A program made the position numbers and the translations under genes. Shown piece after piece: positions 8,116-16,143 of a stretch of DNA of 64,000 nt. Position 1 is the first letter of the stretch; each line of letters opens with the position of its first letter. Where the stretch lies: contig NZ_JACXYU010000015.1 of the NCBI RefSeq assembly GCF_014779715.1, forward strand, positions 62,001 through 126,000. Direction: 5' to 3'. The notes under the pieces were generated by a model that worked only from the letters and a program-made list of their open reading frames with translations, was not told the origin of the DNA and did no database searches. This DNA is from Streptomyces chumphonensis (GTDB lineage Bacteria > Actinomycetota > Actinomycetes > Streptomycetales > Streptomycetaceae).

Positions 8116-8846
8116 GCACCGCAGCCCGCCCGGACGGCCCCGGCACCATGGCCGCGCTGGCCCTCGGGGACGACGCCCTGATCCTCGCCCAGCGGCTCGG
8201 CGAGTGGGCCGGTCACGCCCCGGAGCTGGAGGAGGAGGTCGCGCTCGCCAACATCGCGCTGGACCTCCTCGGCCAGGCCCGCACCCTGCTGACGCTCAGC
8301 GGCGACGAGGACGAGCTGGCGTTCCGCCGCGAGGAGCGCGACTTCCGCAACGTGCAGCTGGTGGAGCAGCCGAACGGGGACTTCGCCCACACCATCGCCC
8401 GCCAGCTCTACTTCTCCACCTACCAGGAGCTGCTGTACGGGCAGCTCGCGGGCGGCACGGAACCCCTCTCCGCGCTGGCCGCGAAGGCCGTCAAGGAGTG
8501 CGCCTACCACCGGGACCACGCCGAGCAGTGGACGCTGCGCCTGGGTGACGGCACCGAGGAGAGCCACCGGCGCATGCAGACCGCGCTGGACGCCCTGTGG
8601 CGGTACACGGGTGAGCTGTTCCGGCCGGTCGAGGGCCTGGACGTCGCCTGGGACACCCTGGAGGACACCTGGCGGGCCAGCGTCACCGGCATCGTCACGC
8701 AGGCCACGCTGACCCCGCCCGAGGGCCCGCAGGCCGCGCCGTGGGCCGCCGGGGCCGGGCGGCAGGGCGTCCACACCGAGCCCTTCGGTCGGCTGCTCGC
8801 CGAGATGCAGCACCTGCACCGCAGCCACCCGGGGGCGTCGTGGTGA
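8112..8846 (+). CDS. paaC: Phenylacetyl-CoA epoxidase subunit PaaC
   Basis: A 244-aa structural beta subunit, a ferritin-like helical paralogue of PaaA. Blocks such as DALILAQRLGEWAGHAPELEEE, ANIALDLLGQARTLL and KECAYHRDHAEQWTLRLGDG identify the family. It starts at a GTG that overlaps the paaB stop and ends overlapping paaD. With PaaA it forms the heteromeric core of the epoxidase; it keeps some carboxylate/His residues but is not itself catalytic in characterised systems. Confidence 0.95.
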   Translation: MSTAARPDGPGTMAALALGDDALILAQRLGEWAGHAPELEEEVALANIALDLLGQARTLLTLSGDEDELAFRREERDFRNVQLVEQPNGDFAHTIARQLYFSTYQELLYGQLAGGTEPLSALAAKAVKECAYHRDHAEQWTLRLGDGTEESHRRMQTALDALWRYTGELFRPVEGLDVAWDTLEDTWRASVTGIVTQATLTPPEGPQAAPWAAGAGRQGVHTEPFGRLLAEMQHLHRSHPGASW

Positions 8847-9358
8847 CCGGGACCCGCGCCGACATGACGGCGCTGGAGGCCGAGCTGTGGGAACTGGCCG
8901 GCTCCGTGCCGGACCCGGAGCTGCCGCAGGTCGGCCTCGCCGAGCTGGGCGTCCTGCGGGCGGTGCACGTCACCGGCCCGGGGCGGGTCGAGGTGGAGCT
9001 GACGCCGACCTACACCGGCTGCCCGGCCGTGGAGACCATGGCCGCCGACGTGGAACGGGTGCTGCACGCGCGCGGCATGCCGGAGGTCGCCGTGCGCACG
9101 GTCCTGGCCCCGGCCTGGAGCACGGACGACATCACCGCCGAGGGGCGCCGCAAGCTCGCCGAGGCGGGCATCGCGCCGCCCCGGCCACTGCGGGACGGCG
9201 CGGCCGGTGGGGCCGTCCCCCTCACCCTCGCGATCCGCTGCCCGCACTGCGGCTCCGCGGACACCGCGCTGCTGAGCCGCTTCTCCTCCACCGCCTGCAA
9301 GGCGCTGCGCCGCTGCACCTCCTGCCTGGAGCCGTTCGACCACTTCAAGGAGCTGTGA
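8843..9358 (+). CDS. paaD: Phenylacetyl-CoA epoxidase assembly protein PaaD
   Basis: A 171-aa protein starting at the GTG overlapping paaC. The N-terminal two thirds are a MIP18/DUF59 domain (VPDPELPQVGLAELGVLR; PTYTGCPAVETM with the conserved Cys). The C-terminus carries a four-Cys zinc ribbon (CPHCGS ... CTSC). MIP18 proteins serve in iron-sulfur or metal cluster assembly, and PaaD is needed for a functional epoxidase, probably to mature PaaE or the diiron core. The stop overlaps the paaE ATG (TGATG). Confidence 0.95.
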   Translation: MTGTRADMTALEAELWELAGSVPDPELPQVGLAELGVLRAVHVTGPGRVEVELTPTYTGCPAVETMAADVERVLHARGMPEVAVRTVLAPAWSTDDITAEGRRKLAEAGIAPPRPLRDGAAGGAVPLTLAIRCPHCGSADTALLSRFSSTACKALRRCTSCLEPFDHFKEL

Positions 9359-10413
9359 TGATCTTCCATGCGCTCCGCGTCTCGGCGGTCGAGCGGCTCA
9401 CCGACGACGCCGTGGCCGTGACGTTCGCGGTCCCGCCCGAGCTGCGGGAGACCTTCCGGCACCGGCCGGGGCAGCACCTCACCCTGCGCCGCGTCATCGA
9501 CGGCGCGGAGGTGCGGCGCACGTACTCGATCTGCACCCCGGCCGGGCCCGAGCCGCTGCTGAAGGTGGGCATCCGGCACGTCGAGGCGGGCGCGTTCTCG
9601 TCCTGGGCGCTCAAGGAGCTGGCCGTGGGCGACGAGGTCGACGTCCTGCCGCCCACCGGCCGCTTCGTGCTGGAGCCGCGCGCGGGGCACTACGCCGCCG
9701 TCGTCGGCGGCAGCGGCATCACGCCCGTCCTGTCCATCGCCGCGACCCTGCTCGAACAGGAGCCGGACGCGCGGTTCTGCCTCCTGCGGGCCGACCGCAC
9801 GACCGCCTCGGCGATGTTCCTGGAGGAGACGGCCGAGCTGAAGGACCGCTTCCCCGAGCGGCTGCACCTGGTGCACACCCTCTCCCGCGAGGAGCGGCAG
9901 ACGGGCCTGCCCACCGGGCGGCTGGACGCCGCACGGCTGACGGCGCTCCTGCCCGCCCTGCTGCCCGTGCCGGACGTCGCGGGCTGGTTCCTGTGCGGGC
10001 CCCACGGCCTGGTGGAGGGCGCCGAGGAGGCGCTGCGCACCCTCGGCGTCCCCCGGGACCGGGTGCACCAGGAGATCTTCCACGCCGCCGGGACGCCCGG
10101 CCCGGCCGCACCGGCGGCCGTGGCGGAGGCGGGCCCGGAGGCGACCGTGAGCGCCACCCTGGACGGGCGCGGCGGAAGCTGGCCCGCCCGTGCGGGGGAG
10201 ACGGTCCTGGAGACGGTGCTGCGGCACCGGGCGGACGCCCCGTACGCCTGCAAGGGCGGGGTGTGCGGCACCTGCCGGGTCCGGCTGCTCGACGGCGAGG
10301 TGCGCATGGACCGCAACTTCGCCCTGGAGGACGACGAGCTGGCCGACGGCTACGTCCTGGCCTGCCAGTCGCGCCCGGCGACGGCGTCCGTCACCGTCGA
10401 CTTCGACGGCTGA
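9358..10413 (+). CDS. paaE: Phenylacetyl-CoA epoxidase reductase PaaE
   Basis: A 351-aa electron-transfer subunit. It has a ferredoxin-reductase-like FAD domain (RRTYSICTP), an NAD(P)-binding domain (GGSGITPVLSIAATLL, FLCGP), then a C-terminal plant-type [2Fe-2S] ferredoxin domain with CKGGVCGTCR and a later CQSRP cysteine. It passes electrons from NADPH to the PaaA diiron site. Last gene of the operon; the phenylacetate ligase and lower pathway genes are not in the window. Confidence 0.95.
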   Translation: MIFHALRVSAVERLTDDAVAVTFAVPPELRETFRHRPGQHLTLRRVIDGAEVRRTYSICTPAGPEPLLKVGIRHVEAGAFSSWALKELAVGDEVDVLPPTGRFVLEPRAGHYAAVVGGSGITPVLSIAATLLEQEPDARFCLLRADRTTASAMFLEETAELKDRFPERLHLVHTLSREERQTGLPTGRLDAARLTALLPALLPVPDVAGWFLCGPHGLVEGAEEALRTLGVPRDRVHQEIFHAAGTPGPAAPAAVAEAGPEATVSATLDGRGGSWPARAGETVLETVLRHRADAPYACKGGVCGTCRVRLLDGEVRMDRNFALEDDELADGYVLACQSRPATASVTVDFDG

Positions 10414-10446
<33 letters not shown>

Positions 10447-10452
10447 TGCCCG

Positions 10453-10791
10453 TCACAGGACGTGGGCGGGGTCCGTGTCGCCGGTCATCGGCCGGCCGGC
10501 GGCGGCCCAGCTCAGCATGCCGCCGTCCACGTTGACGGCGTCCACGCCCTGGGCGACGAGGAACTGCGTCACCTGCGCCGAGCGCCCGCCGACGCGGCAG
10601 ACCACGTAGACCCGGTCGTCCCCGGCGCGCTCGGTGACCTCCGCGGCCCGGCCGACGACCTCGCCGATCGGGACGTGCAGGGCGCCCTCGGCCCGTCCGG
10701 CGGCCCACTCGTCGGGCTCGCGGACGTCCAGCAGGAAGGCGTCGGCGGGGACGTCCCTGACGTCCACGGAGGGGATGGGGGCGTGGTTCAT
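10453..10791 (-). CDS. Single-domain rhodanese-like protein
   Basis: A 112-aa stand-alone rhodanese domain. The features are FLLDVREPDEW near the start, the active-site loop VVCRVGGRS with Cys65, and the closing GGMLSWAAAGRPM. The enzyme class transfers sulfane sulfur to thiophilic acceptors such as cyanide or a cellular thiol; the physiological acceptor cannot be told. It is cytoplasmic, single-copy, and lies downstream of the J-domain-like gene on the same strand. Confidence 0.9.
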   Translation of the reverse strand: MNHAPIPSVDVRDVPADAFLLDVREPDEWAAGRAEGALHVPIGEVVGRAAEVTERAGDDRVYVVCRVGGRSAQVTQFLVAQGVDAVNVDGGMLSWAAAGRPMTGDTDPAHVL

Positions 10792-10834
10792 CGGTCTCGC
10801 GCTTCCTCTCGGGGTGCGGCGGGCGGTGGGGTGC

Positions 10835-11665
10835 TCAGGTCTCCAGCAGCTCGGCGAGCCGCTGCTCCCGTTCGGCGACCTGGGCGTCGAGCTGCCGGGC
10901 GATGTCGTCGAGCAGCCCGTCGGGGTCGTCGTGGGCCAGCTTCAGCATGGAGCCGATGGCGCTGTCCTCCAGCTCCCGCACGACCTGGCCGAGCCAGTCC
11001 TTGCGGGAGGCCAGCCACTCCAGCCGCGCGTACAGCTCCTCGCCCCGGCTGACGGGGTCGGGCTCCCGGGGCGGCCCGGCGGCCCACTCCTCGGCGAGGG
11101 CGGCGAGGGCCTCCTCGTCGCCGTCGGCGTAGGCGCGGTTCACCCGGACGATGAACTCCTCGCGGCGCAGCCGCTCGTCCTCGTCGGTGACCAGGTCCGG
11201 GTGGGCCCTGCGGACCAGCTCGCGGTAGCGGCGGCGGGCCTCCTCACCGGGCCGGACCCGCTCCGGCGGGCGCACCGAGCGCTCGCCCAGCATGGCCTGG
11301 GCCTCCGGCGACATGCCCTCGGACTGGATCCAGCCGCCCAGCAGCTCGTCGATCCCCGGGATCGGCGCGACGGCGGCCCGCGCCTGCTGCGCGCGGCGGA
11401 CGTCCTCCGGGTCCTGGGTGCGGGCGGCCACCGCCTCGGCGATCCGGGCGTCCAGCTCGTCCAGGCGCAGGTAGACGGGGCCGAGGCGCTGCTGGTGCAG
11501 CCGGGAGAAGTTCTCGACCTCGATGCGGAAGGTCTCGACCGCGATCTCGTACTCGATCAGCGCCGTCTCCGCCGCGCGGACCGCCCGTTCCAGCCGGTCC
11601 GTCCCGGACTCCGGCTGCTCGCTGTGGGCGTGCGGGGGCTGCTGTGGCGTACTCACCCGGGCCAC
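10835..11665 (-). CDS. J domain-containing protein
   Basis: A 276-aa acidic, largely helical protein. The N-terminal half is a predicted coiled coil (about residues 25-85, rich in E/R). A short J-domain-like segment follows: ARRRYRELVRRAHPDLVTDED with the HPD tripeptide expected to stimulate an Hsp70 ATPase. The C-terminus is another helical block ending in QLDAQVAEREQRLAELLET. The start is a GTG at 11665 or another GTG three codons in. It may be a DnaK co-chaperone; partner and substrate unknown. Confidence 0.7.
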   Translation of the reverse strand: MARVSTPQQPPHAHSEQPESGTDRLERAVRAAETALIEYEIAVETFRIEVENFSRLHQQRLGPVYLRLDELDARIAEAVAARTQDPEDVRRAQQARAAVAPIPGIDELLGGWIQSEGMSPEAQAMLGERSVRPPERVRPGEEARRRYRELVRRAHPDLVTDEDERLRREEFIVRVNRAYADGDEEALAALAEEWAAGPPREPDPVSRGEELYARLEWLASRKDWLGQVVRELEDSAIGSMLKLAHDDPDGLLDDIARQLDAQVAEREQRLAELLET

Positions 11666-11681
11666 CCTACGTGCGCGCCGC

Positions 11682-12080
11682 TCAGGGCTGGAACTGCTGG
11701 GGGCAGGAGGCGCCGCCCTCGGGGAGGTGGGCGTCCGCCCAGCGGGTGAGCTCGACCATGGCGGGCCGCAGGGCGAGGCCGGCCTCCGTCAGCGCGTAGG
11801 AGACGCGCAGCGGCGGGCCCTCGTCCACGGTGCGCAGGACGAGGTGCAGCGCGGCCAGCTCTCCCAGCCGGTCGGAGAGCATGCGTTCGCTGATGCCGGG
11901 GACGGCGCGGCGCAGCTCGGTGAAGTGTCCGGGGCCGCTCATCAGGGCGGCGATGATGACGCCCGTCCAGCGCTTGCCCAGCAGTTCGAAGACGCGGGTG
12001 ATGCCGTGCGTGGGCGAGCTGCAGCCCGGTGACGCCGTGGGCGCCCCTGCCGTTTCGGTCTGTTCGCGTGGCTCGGCCAT
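11682..12080 (-). CDS. HxlR family transcriptional regulator
   Basis: A 132-aa winged-helix protein of the HxlR/MarR-like class. HxlR hallmarks are ITRVFELLGKRWTGVII, then FTELRRAVPGISERMLSDRL as recognition helix and LTEAGLALRPAM. Cys residues near both ends (PGCSSP, ASCPQQ) could make it redox- or electrophile-sensitive, as in YodB-type members. It is divergent from an azoreductase and its likely operator lies in the shared intergenic region, so it probably represses both. Confidence 0.88.
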   Translation of the reverse strand: MAEPREQTETAGAPTASPGCSSPTHGITRVFELLGKRWTGVIIAALMSGPGHFTELRRAVPGISERMLSDRLGELAALHLVLRTVDEGPPLRVSYALTEAGLALRPAMVELTRWADAHLPEGGASCPQQFQP

Positions 12081-12113
12081 GCGTCCAGGGTACTGCACGA
12101 GCGCAAGGGACTT

Positions 12114-12175
12114 CCTATTAGTAAGTAACTGTGTTACCAATAGGCGCAGACGGAAGTGCACCCACTTACCGATAG
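12114..12175. promoter_or_regulatory. Likely HxlR operator with three half-sites
   Basis: Half-site CCTATTAGTAA (12114-12124) is the near-perfect inverted copy (10 of 11) of TTACCAATAGG (12134-12144), with a 9-nt spacer. A third match, TTACCGATAG, lies at 12166-12175. The stretch is conspicuously AT-rich in a GC-rich genome and sits between the divergent regulator and azoreductase genes. Confidence 0.65.
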
Positions 12176-12202
12176 CCCCGCCCCCCTCCGAGGAGCACCA
12201 CC

Positions 12203-12802
12203 ATGGCCACGCTGCTGCACATCGACACCTCCCTGAACGGCGACAACAGCGCGTCCCGCGCCGTCACCGCGGCCTTCCGCGCCACCTGGGAGAACGCACA
12301 CCCCGAGGGCACGGTCGTCTACCGCGACCTCTCCCTGGACCCCGTGCCACACCTCGACGGCTCCGGCTTCGCCTCCGAGCTGCGCGAGACCCTCATCCGC
12401 GAGCTGGAGACGGCGGACGCCGTGCTCATCGGCGCGCCGATGTACAACTACACGATCCCCTCCACCCTCAAGGCGTGGATCGACCACGTGCTGGTGATGG
12501 GCCGTACGGCCGCCGCCCCCGAGCCCAGCGCCGCCGGCACCCCGACGACGGTCGTCGCCAGCCGGGGCGGCTCCTACGCGCCCGGCACCCCGCAGGAGGG
12601 CAACGACTACGTGCAGGACTACCTGCGGTACGTCTTCGCGACGCAGATGGGGCTGGACGTGGAGTTCATCGTGCCCGAGCTGACGCTGGCCCCGAGCGTC
12701 CCGGCCATGGAGGAGCTGATCCCGCTCTTCGAGAAGTCCCGCGAGGCCGCGCACACGGCGGCGCGGAGCCGGGCGAAGCTGCTGGCCGCCGCCCACGCCT
12801 GA
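12203..12802 (+). CDS. azoR: FMN-dependent NADH-azoreductase
   Basis: A 199-aa flavodoxin-fold NAD(P)H:quinone/azo reductase. The N-terminus LLHIDTSLNGDNSASR binds FMN phosphate, GAPMYNYTIPSTLKAWIDHV is the family signature, and SRGGSYAPG lines the flavin. It reduces quinones or azo bonds by two electrons and usually belongs to a quinone/electrophile detoxification response, consistent with a divergent HxlR regulator. AGGAG-type site 10 nt upstream of the ATG. Confidence 0.93.
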   Translation: MATLLHIDTSLNGDNSASRAVTAAFRATWENAHPEGTVVYRDLSLDPVPHLDGSGFASELRETLIRELETADAVLIGAPMYNYTIPSTLKAWIDHVLVMGRTAAAPEPSAAGTPTTVVASRGGSYAPGTPQEGNDYVQDYLRYVFATQMGLDVEFIVPELTLAPSVPAMEELIPLFEKSREAAHTAARSRAKLLAAAHA

Positions 12803-12820
12803 GCGCCGTCACCCCCGGCA

Positions 12821-12845
12821 GGACGGGCCGCACCCCGGCCCGTCC
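12821..12845. terminator. Hairpin between azoR and meaB
   Basis: A perfect 10-bp stem (GGACGGGCCG with its complement) and a CACCC loop lie 19 nt after the azoR stop, between convergent genes. Probably bidirectional. Confidence 0.6.
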
Positions 12846-12869
12846 GCGGGAGGCGGTCAGCGGCGGCCG

Positions 12870-13895
12870 TCAGGCGTCGCCGCCGGCGGCCGGGCCGAGC
12901 GCGGTGAAGGCGGCCAGCAGACGGTCGGCCGCCAGCGAGGCGGTCAGCTTCCCCGCCCGCACGTCGGCCTCCAGCCCGGGGGCCAGCTCCCGCACCGCCG
13001 GATCGTGGGTCAGCCGGTCCAGCAACTGGTCCCGGACCATGGACCACACCCACTCCACCTGCTGCTCGCTGCGCTTCGCCGCCAGCGCCCCGGTGCCGAC
13101 GAGGAGCGAGCGGTGCTGCTCGACCCGCTCCCACAGCTCCTCCAGGCCGGTGCCCTCCCGTGCGCTGCAGGTGAGCACCGGAGGGTTCCACTCCGCGTTC
13201 GGCGGCTGCAACAGCCGCAGCGCGCCCGCCAGTTCGCGGGCCGCCGCCTTGGCGTCCCGGGCGTGCGGCCCGTCGGCCTTGTTGATGGCGACGACGTCCG
13301 CCAACTCCAGGACGCCCTTCTTGATGCCCTGCAACTGGTCCCCGGTCCGGGCCAGCGAGAGCAGCAGGAAGGTGTCCGTCATCGCGGCCACCGCCGTCTC
13401 CGACTGCCCCACGCCGACCGTCTCCACCAGCACCACGTCGTACCCGGCGGCCTCCATGACGGCCATCGACTCCCGCGTCGCGCGCGCCACCCCGCCGAGC
13501 GTCCCCGACGTCGGCGAGGGCCGCACGAACGCGTTCGGATCCACGGCGAGCCGGGCCATCCGCGTCTTGTCCCCGAGGATCGAGCCCCCGGTCCGACCCG
13601 ACGACGGGTCGACGGCCAGCACCGCCACCCGGTGGCCGAGCCCCGTCAGCAGCGTGCCCAGCGCGTCGATGAACGTCGACTTGCCGACCCCCGGCACCCC
13701 GCTGACGCCCACCCGCCGCGCCTTGCCGGCGTGCGGCAGCAGCTCGGTGAGGAGCCGCTGCGCGAGCCGCCGGTGGTCGGGGCGGGTGGATTCCACGAGC
13801 GTGATCGCCCGCGCGATCCACGCCCGTGAGCCGTCCAGGACGCCCTGCACGTACGCGTCGAGGTCGGGTTTGCCCTTCCTGGCAGCCATGCCCAC
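12870..13895 (-). CDS. meaB: Methylmalonyl-CoA mutase-associated GTPase MeaB
   Basis: A 341-aa G3E-family GTPase that gates cobalamin loading and protects methylmalonyl-CoA mutase from inactivation. The P-loop GVPGVGKST is at residues 66-74, followed by AVDPSSGRTGGSILGDKTRM, VETVGVGQSE and the NKADGP base-recognition motif. The GTG at 13895 is preceded at 10 nt by GGGAG; an ATG two codons later is an alternative. It lies just after the two mutase genes on the same strand, so it is probably in their operon. Confidence 0.94.
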   Translation of the reverse strand: MGMAARKGKPDLDAYVQGVLDGSRAWIARAITLVESTRPDHRRLAQRLLTELLPHAGKARRVGVSGVPGVGKSTFIDALGTLLTGLGHRVAVLAVDPSSGRTGGSILGDKTRMARLAVDPNAFVRPSPTSGTLGGVARATRESMAVMEAAGYDVVLVETVGVGQSETAVAAMTDTFLLLSLARTGDQLQGIKKGVLELADVVAINKADGPHARDAKAAARELAGALRLLQPPNAEWNPPVLTCSAREGTGLEELWERVEQHRSLLVGTGALAAKRSEQQVEWVWSMVRDQLLDRLTHDPAVRELAPGLEADVRAGKLTASLAADRLLAAFTALGPAAGGDA

Positions 13896-13920
13896 CCGTC
13901 TACAGCTCCCTCACCGGTTC

Positions 13921-16143
13921 TCAGAGTTCGTGGCCGAGACCGGACGCCAGGGCGCGCACCAGCTCGTGCGCGGCCTCCGGGATGACCGTGCCCGGCAGGA
14001 ACACCGCGGCGGCCCCCATCTCCCGCAGCGGCTCCACGTCGGCGGGCGGAATGACGCCGCCCACGACGATCATGATGTCCTCGCGGTCCTGCGCCGCCAG
14101 CTCGTCCCGCAGCGCGGGCACGAGCGTGAGGTGCCCGGCGGCCAGCGAGGAGACGCCGATGATGTGGACGTCGGCCTCCACGGCCTGCCGCGCCACCTCC
14201 TCCGGCGTCTGGAACAGCGGGCCGACGTCGACGTCGAAGCCCAGGTCGGCGAAGGCCGTCGCGATGACCTTCTGCCCCCGGTCGTGCCCGTCCTGCCCCA
14301 TCTTGGCGACGAGGATGCGCGGCCGACGCCCCTCGGCCTCCTCGAAGTCGCTCACCAGCTTGCGGGTGCCCTCCAGCGCGGAGGAGCGCCCGGCCTCTTC
14401 CCGGTACACACCGGAGATGGTACGGATCTGGCCCGCGTGCCGTCCGTACACCTTCTCCAACGCGTCCGAGATCTCCCCGACGGTCGCCTTCGCGCGGGCC
14501 GCGTTCACGGCCAGGTGCAGCAGGTTGCCGTCCAGCGAACCACCGTCCTGGTGCCCCTTCTCGGCGGCGTGCGTCAGCGCCCGCAGGGCGTCCTGCGTGA
14601 CGTCCTCGTCGCGCTCCTCGCGCAGCCGGCGCAGCTTGTCGACCTGCTGGGCGCGCACCGAGGAGTTGTCGACCTTGAGCACCTCGATCTGCTCGTCGCT
14701 CGCCACCCGGTACTTGTTGACCCCGATGACCGGCTGGCGGCCGGAGTCGATGCGGGCCTGCGTGCGGGCCGCGGCCTCCTCCACCCGGAGCTTGGGGATG
14801 CCCGCGTCAATGGCCTTCGCCATGCCGCCGGCCTCCTCGACCTCCTGGATGTGCTGCCAGGCCCGCCGCGCCAGGTCGTACGTCAGCCGCTCCACGTAGG
14901 CGCTGCCGCCCCACGGGTCGATGACCCGGCCCGTCCCCGACTCCTGCTGGAGCATCAGCTGGGTGTTGCGGGCGATGCGGGCGGAGAAGTCCGTGGGCAG
15001 TGCCAGTGCCTCGTCGAGCGCGTTGGTGTGCAGCGACTGGGTGTGCCCCTGGGTGGCGGCCATCGCCTCCACACACGTGCGGGTGACGTTGTTGAAGACG
15101 TCCTGCGCCGTCAGCGACCAGCCCGAGGTCTGCGAGTGCGTGCGCAACGACAGGGACTTGGGGTTCTTCGGGTCGAAGCCCCGGACGAGCTTCGCCCACA
15201 GCAGCCGCGCCGCCCGCAGCTTGGCGACCTCCATGAAGAAGTTCATGCCGATCGCCCAGAAGAACGACAGCCGGGGCGCGAAGGCGTCCACGTCCAGGCC
15301 CGCGCCGAGCCCCGAGCGCAGGTACTCCACGCCGTCCGCCAGCGTGTACGCCAGCTCCAGGTCGGCCGTGGCCCCGGCCTCCTGGATGTGGTAGCCGGAG
15401 ATGGAGATCGAGTTGTAGCGCGGCATCTTCTGCGAGGTGTACGCGAAGATGTCCGAGATGATCCGCATCGACGGCTGCGGCGGGTAGATGTAGGTGTTGC
15501 GGACCATGAACTCCTTCAGAATGTCGTTCTGAATGGTTCCGGCCAGCTTCTCGGGCGGGACGCCCTGCTCCTCGGCGGCGACGATGTACAGCGCCAGCAC
15601 GGGCAGGACGGCGCCGTTCATCGTCATCGACACGCTCATGCGGTCCAGCGGGATGCCGTCGAACAGCTGCCGCATGTCGTAGATCGAGTCGATCGCCACG
15701 CCCGCCATGCCGACGTCGCCCGTGACGCGCGGGTGGTCCGAGTCGTACCCCCGGTGCGTGGGCAGGTCGAAGGCGACGGACAGGCCCTTCTGGCCGGCCG
15801 CCAGGTTGCGCCGGTAGAAGGCGTTCGACTCCTCGGCCGTGGAGAAGCCCGCGTACTGGCGGATCGTCCACGGCTGGTTGACGTACATCGTCGGGTACGG
15901 GCCACGCAGGTACGGCGCCGCACCCGGATAGGTGGACAGGAAGTCCAGCCCCGCGAGGTCCTCGGCCGTGTACAGCGGCTTGACGCCGATGCCCTCCGGC
16001 GTCTCCCACACGGCGTCGTCCGGGCCCGCCTCGCCGTCCCGCCCGGCCCGCGCCTCGGCGTACGCGGCGCGCCAGGCGTCCACGTCCCCCTCGGGGGCCG
16101 GGGTGCCCAGCTCGATCCCGGTGAAGTCGGGGATGCTGCTCAT
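13921..16143 (-). CDS. scpA: Methylmalonyl-CoA mutase, large (catalytic) subunit
   Basis: 740 aa, also called mutB. The N-terminal TIM-barrel has TMYVNQPWTIRQYAGFSTAEE and the substrate-contact SISGYHIQEAGA; the C-terminal cobalamin-binding domain carries DGHDRGQKV (about residue 618), with the His that replaces dimethylbenzimidazole on cobalt. It interconverts (R)-methylmalonyl-CoA and succinyl-CoA, linking propionyl-CoA and polyketide extender units to the TCA cycle. The ATG overlaps the stop of the small subunit by one base (TGATG). Confidence 0.97.
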   Translation of the reverse strand: MSSIPDFTGIELGTPAPEGDVDAWRAAYAEARAGRDGEAGPDDAVWETPEGIGVKPLYTAEDLAGLDFLSTYPGAAPYLRGPYPTMYVNQPWTIRQYAGFSTAEESNAFYRRNLAAGQKGLSVAFDLPTHRGYDSDHPRVTGDVGMAGVAIDSIYDMRQLFDGIPLDRMSVSMTMNGAVLPVLALYIVAAEEQGVPPEKLAGTIQNDILKEFMVRNTYIYPPQPSMRIISDIFAYTSQKMPRYNSISISGYHIQEAGATADLELAYTLADGVEYLRSGLGAGLDVDAFAPRLSFFWAIGMNFFMEVAKLRAARLLWAKLVRGFDPKNPKSLSLRTHSQTSGWSLTAQDVFNNVTRTCVEAMAATQGHTQSLHTNALDEALALPTDFSARIARNTQLMLQQESGTGRVIDPWGGSAYVERLTYDLARRAWQHIQEVEEAGGMAKAIDAGIPKLRVEEAAARTQARIDSGRQPVIGVNKYRVASDEQIEVLKVDNSSVRAQQVDKLRRLREERDEDVTQDALRALTHAAEKGHQDGGSLDGNLLHLAVNAARAKATVGEISDALEKVYGRHAGQIRTISGVYREEAGRSSALEGTRKLVSDFEEAEGRRPRILVAKMGQDGHDRGQKVIATAFADLGFDVDVGPLFQTPEEVARQAVEADVHIIGVSSLAAGHLTLVPALRDELAAQDREDIMIVVGGVIPPADVEPLREMGAAAVFLPGTVIPEAAHELVRALASGLGHEL

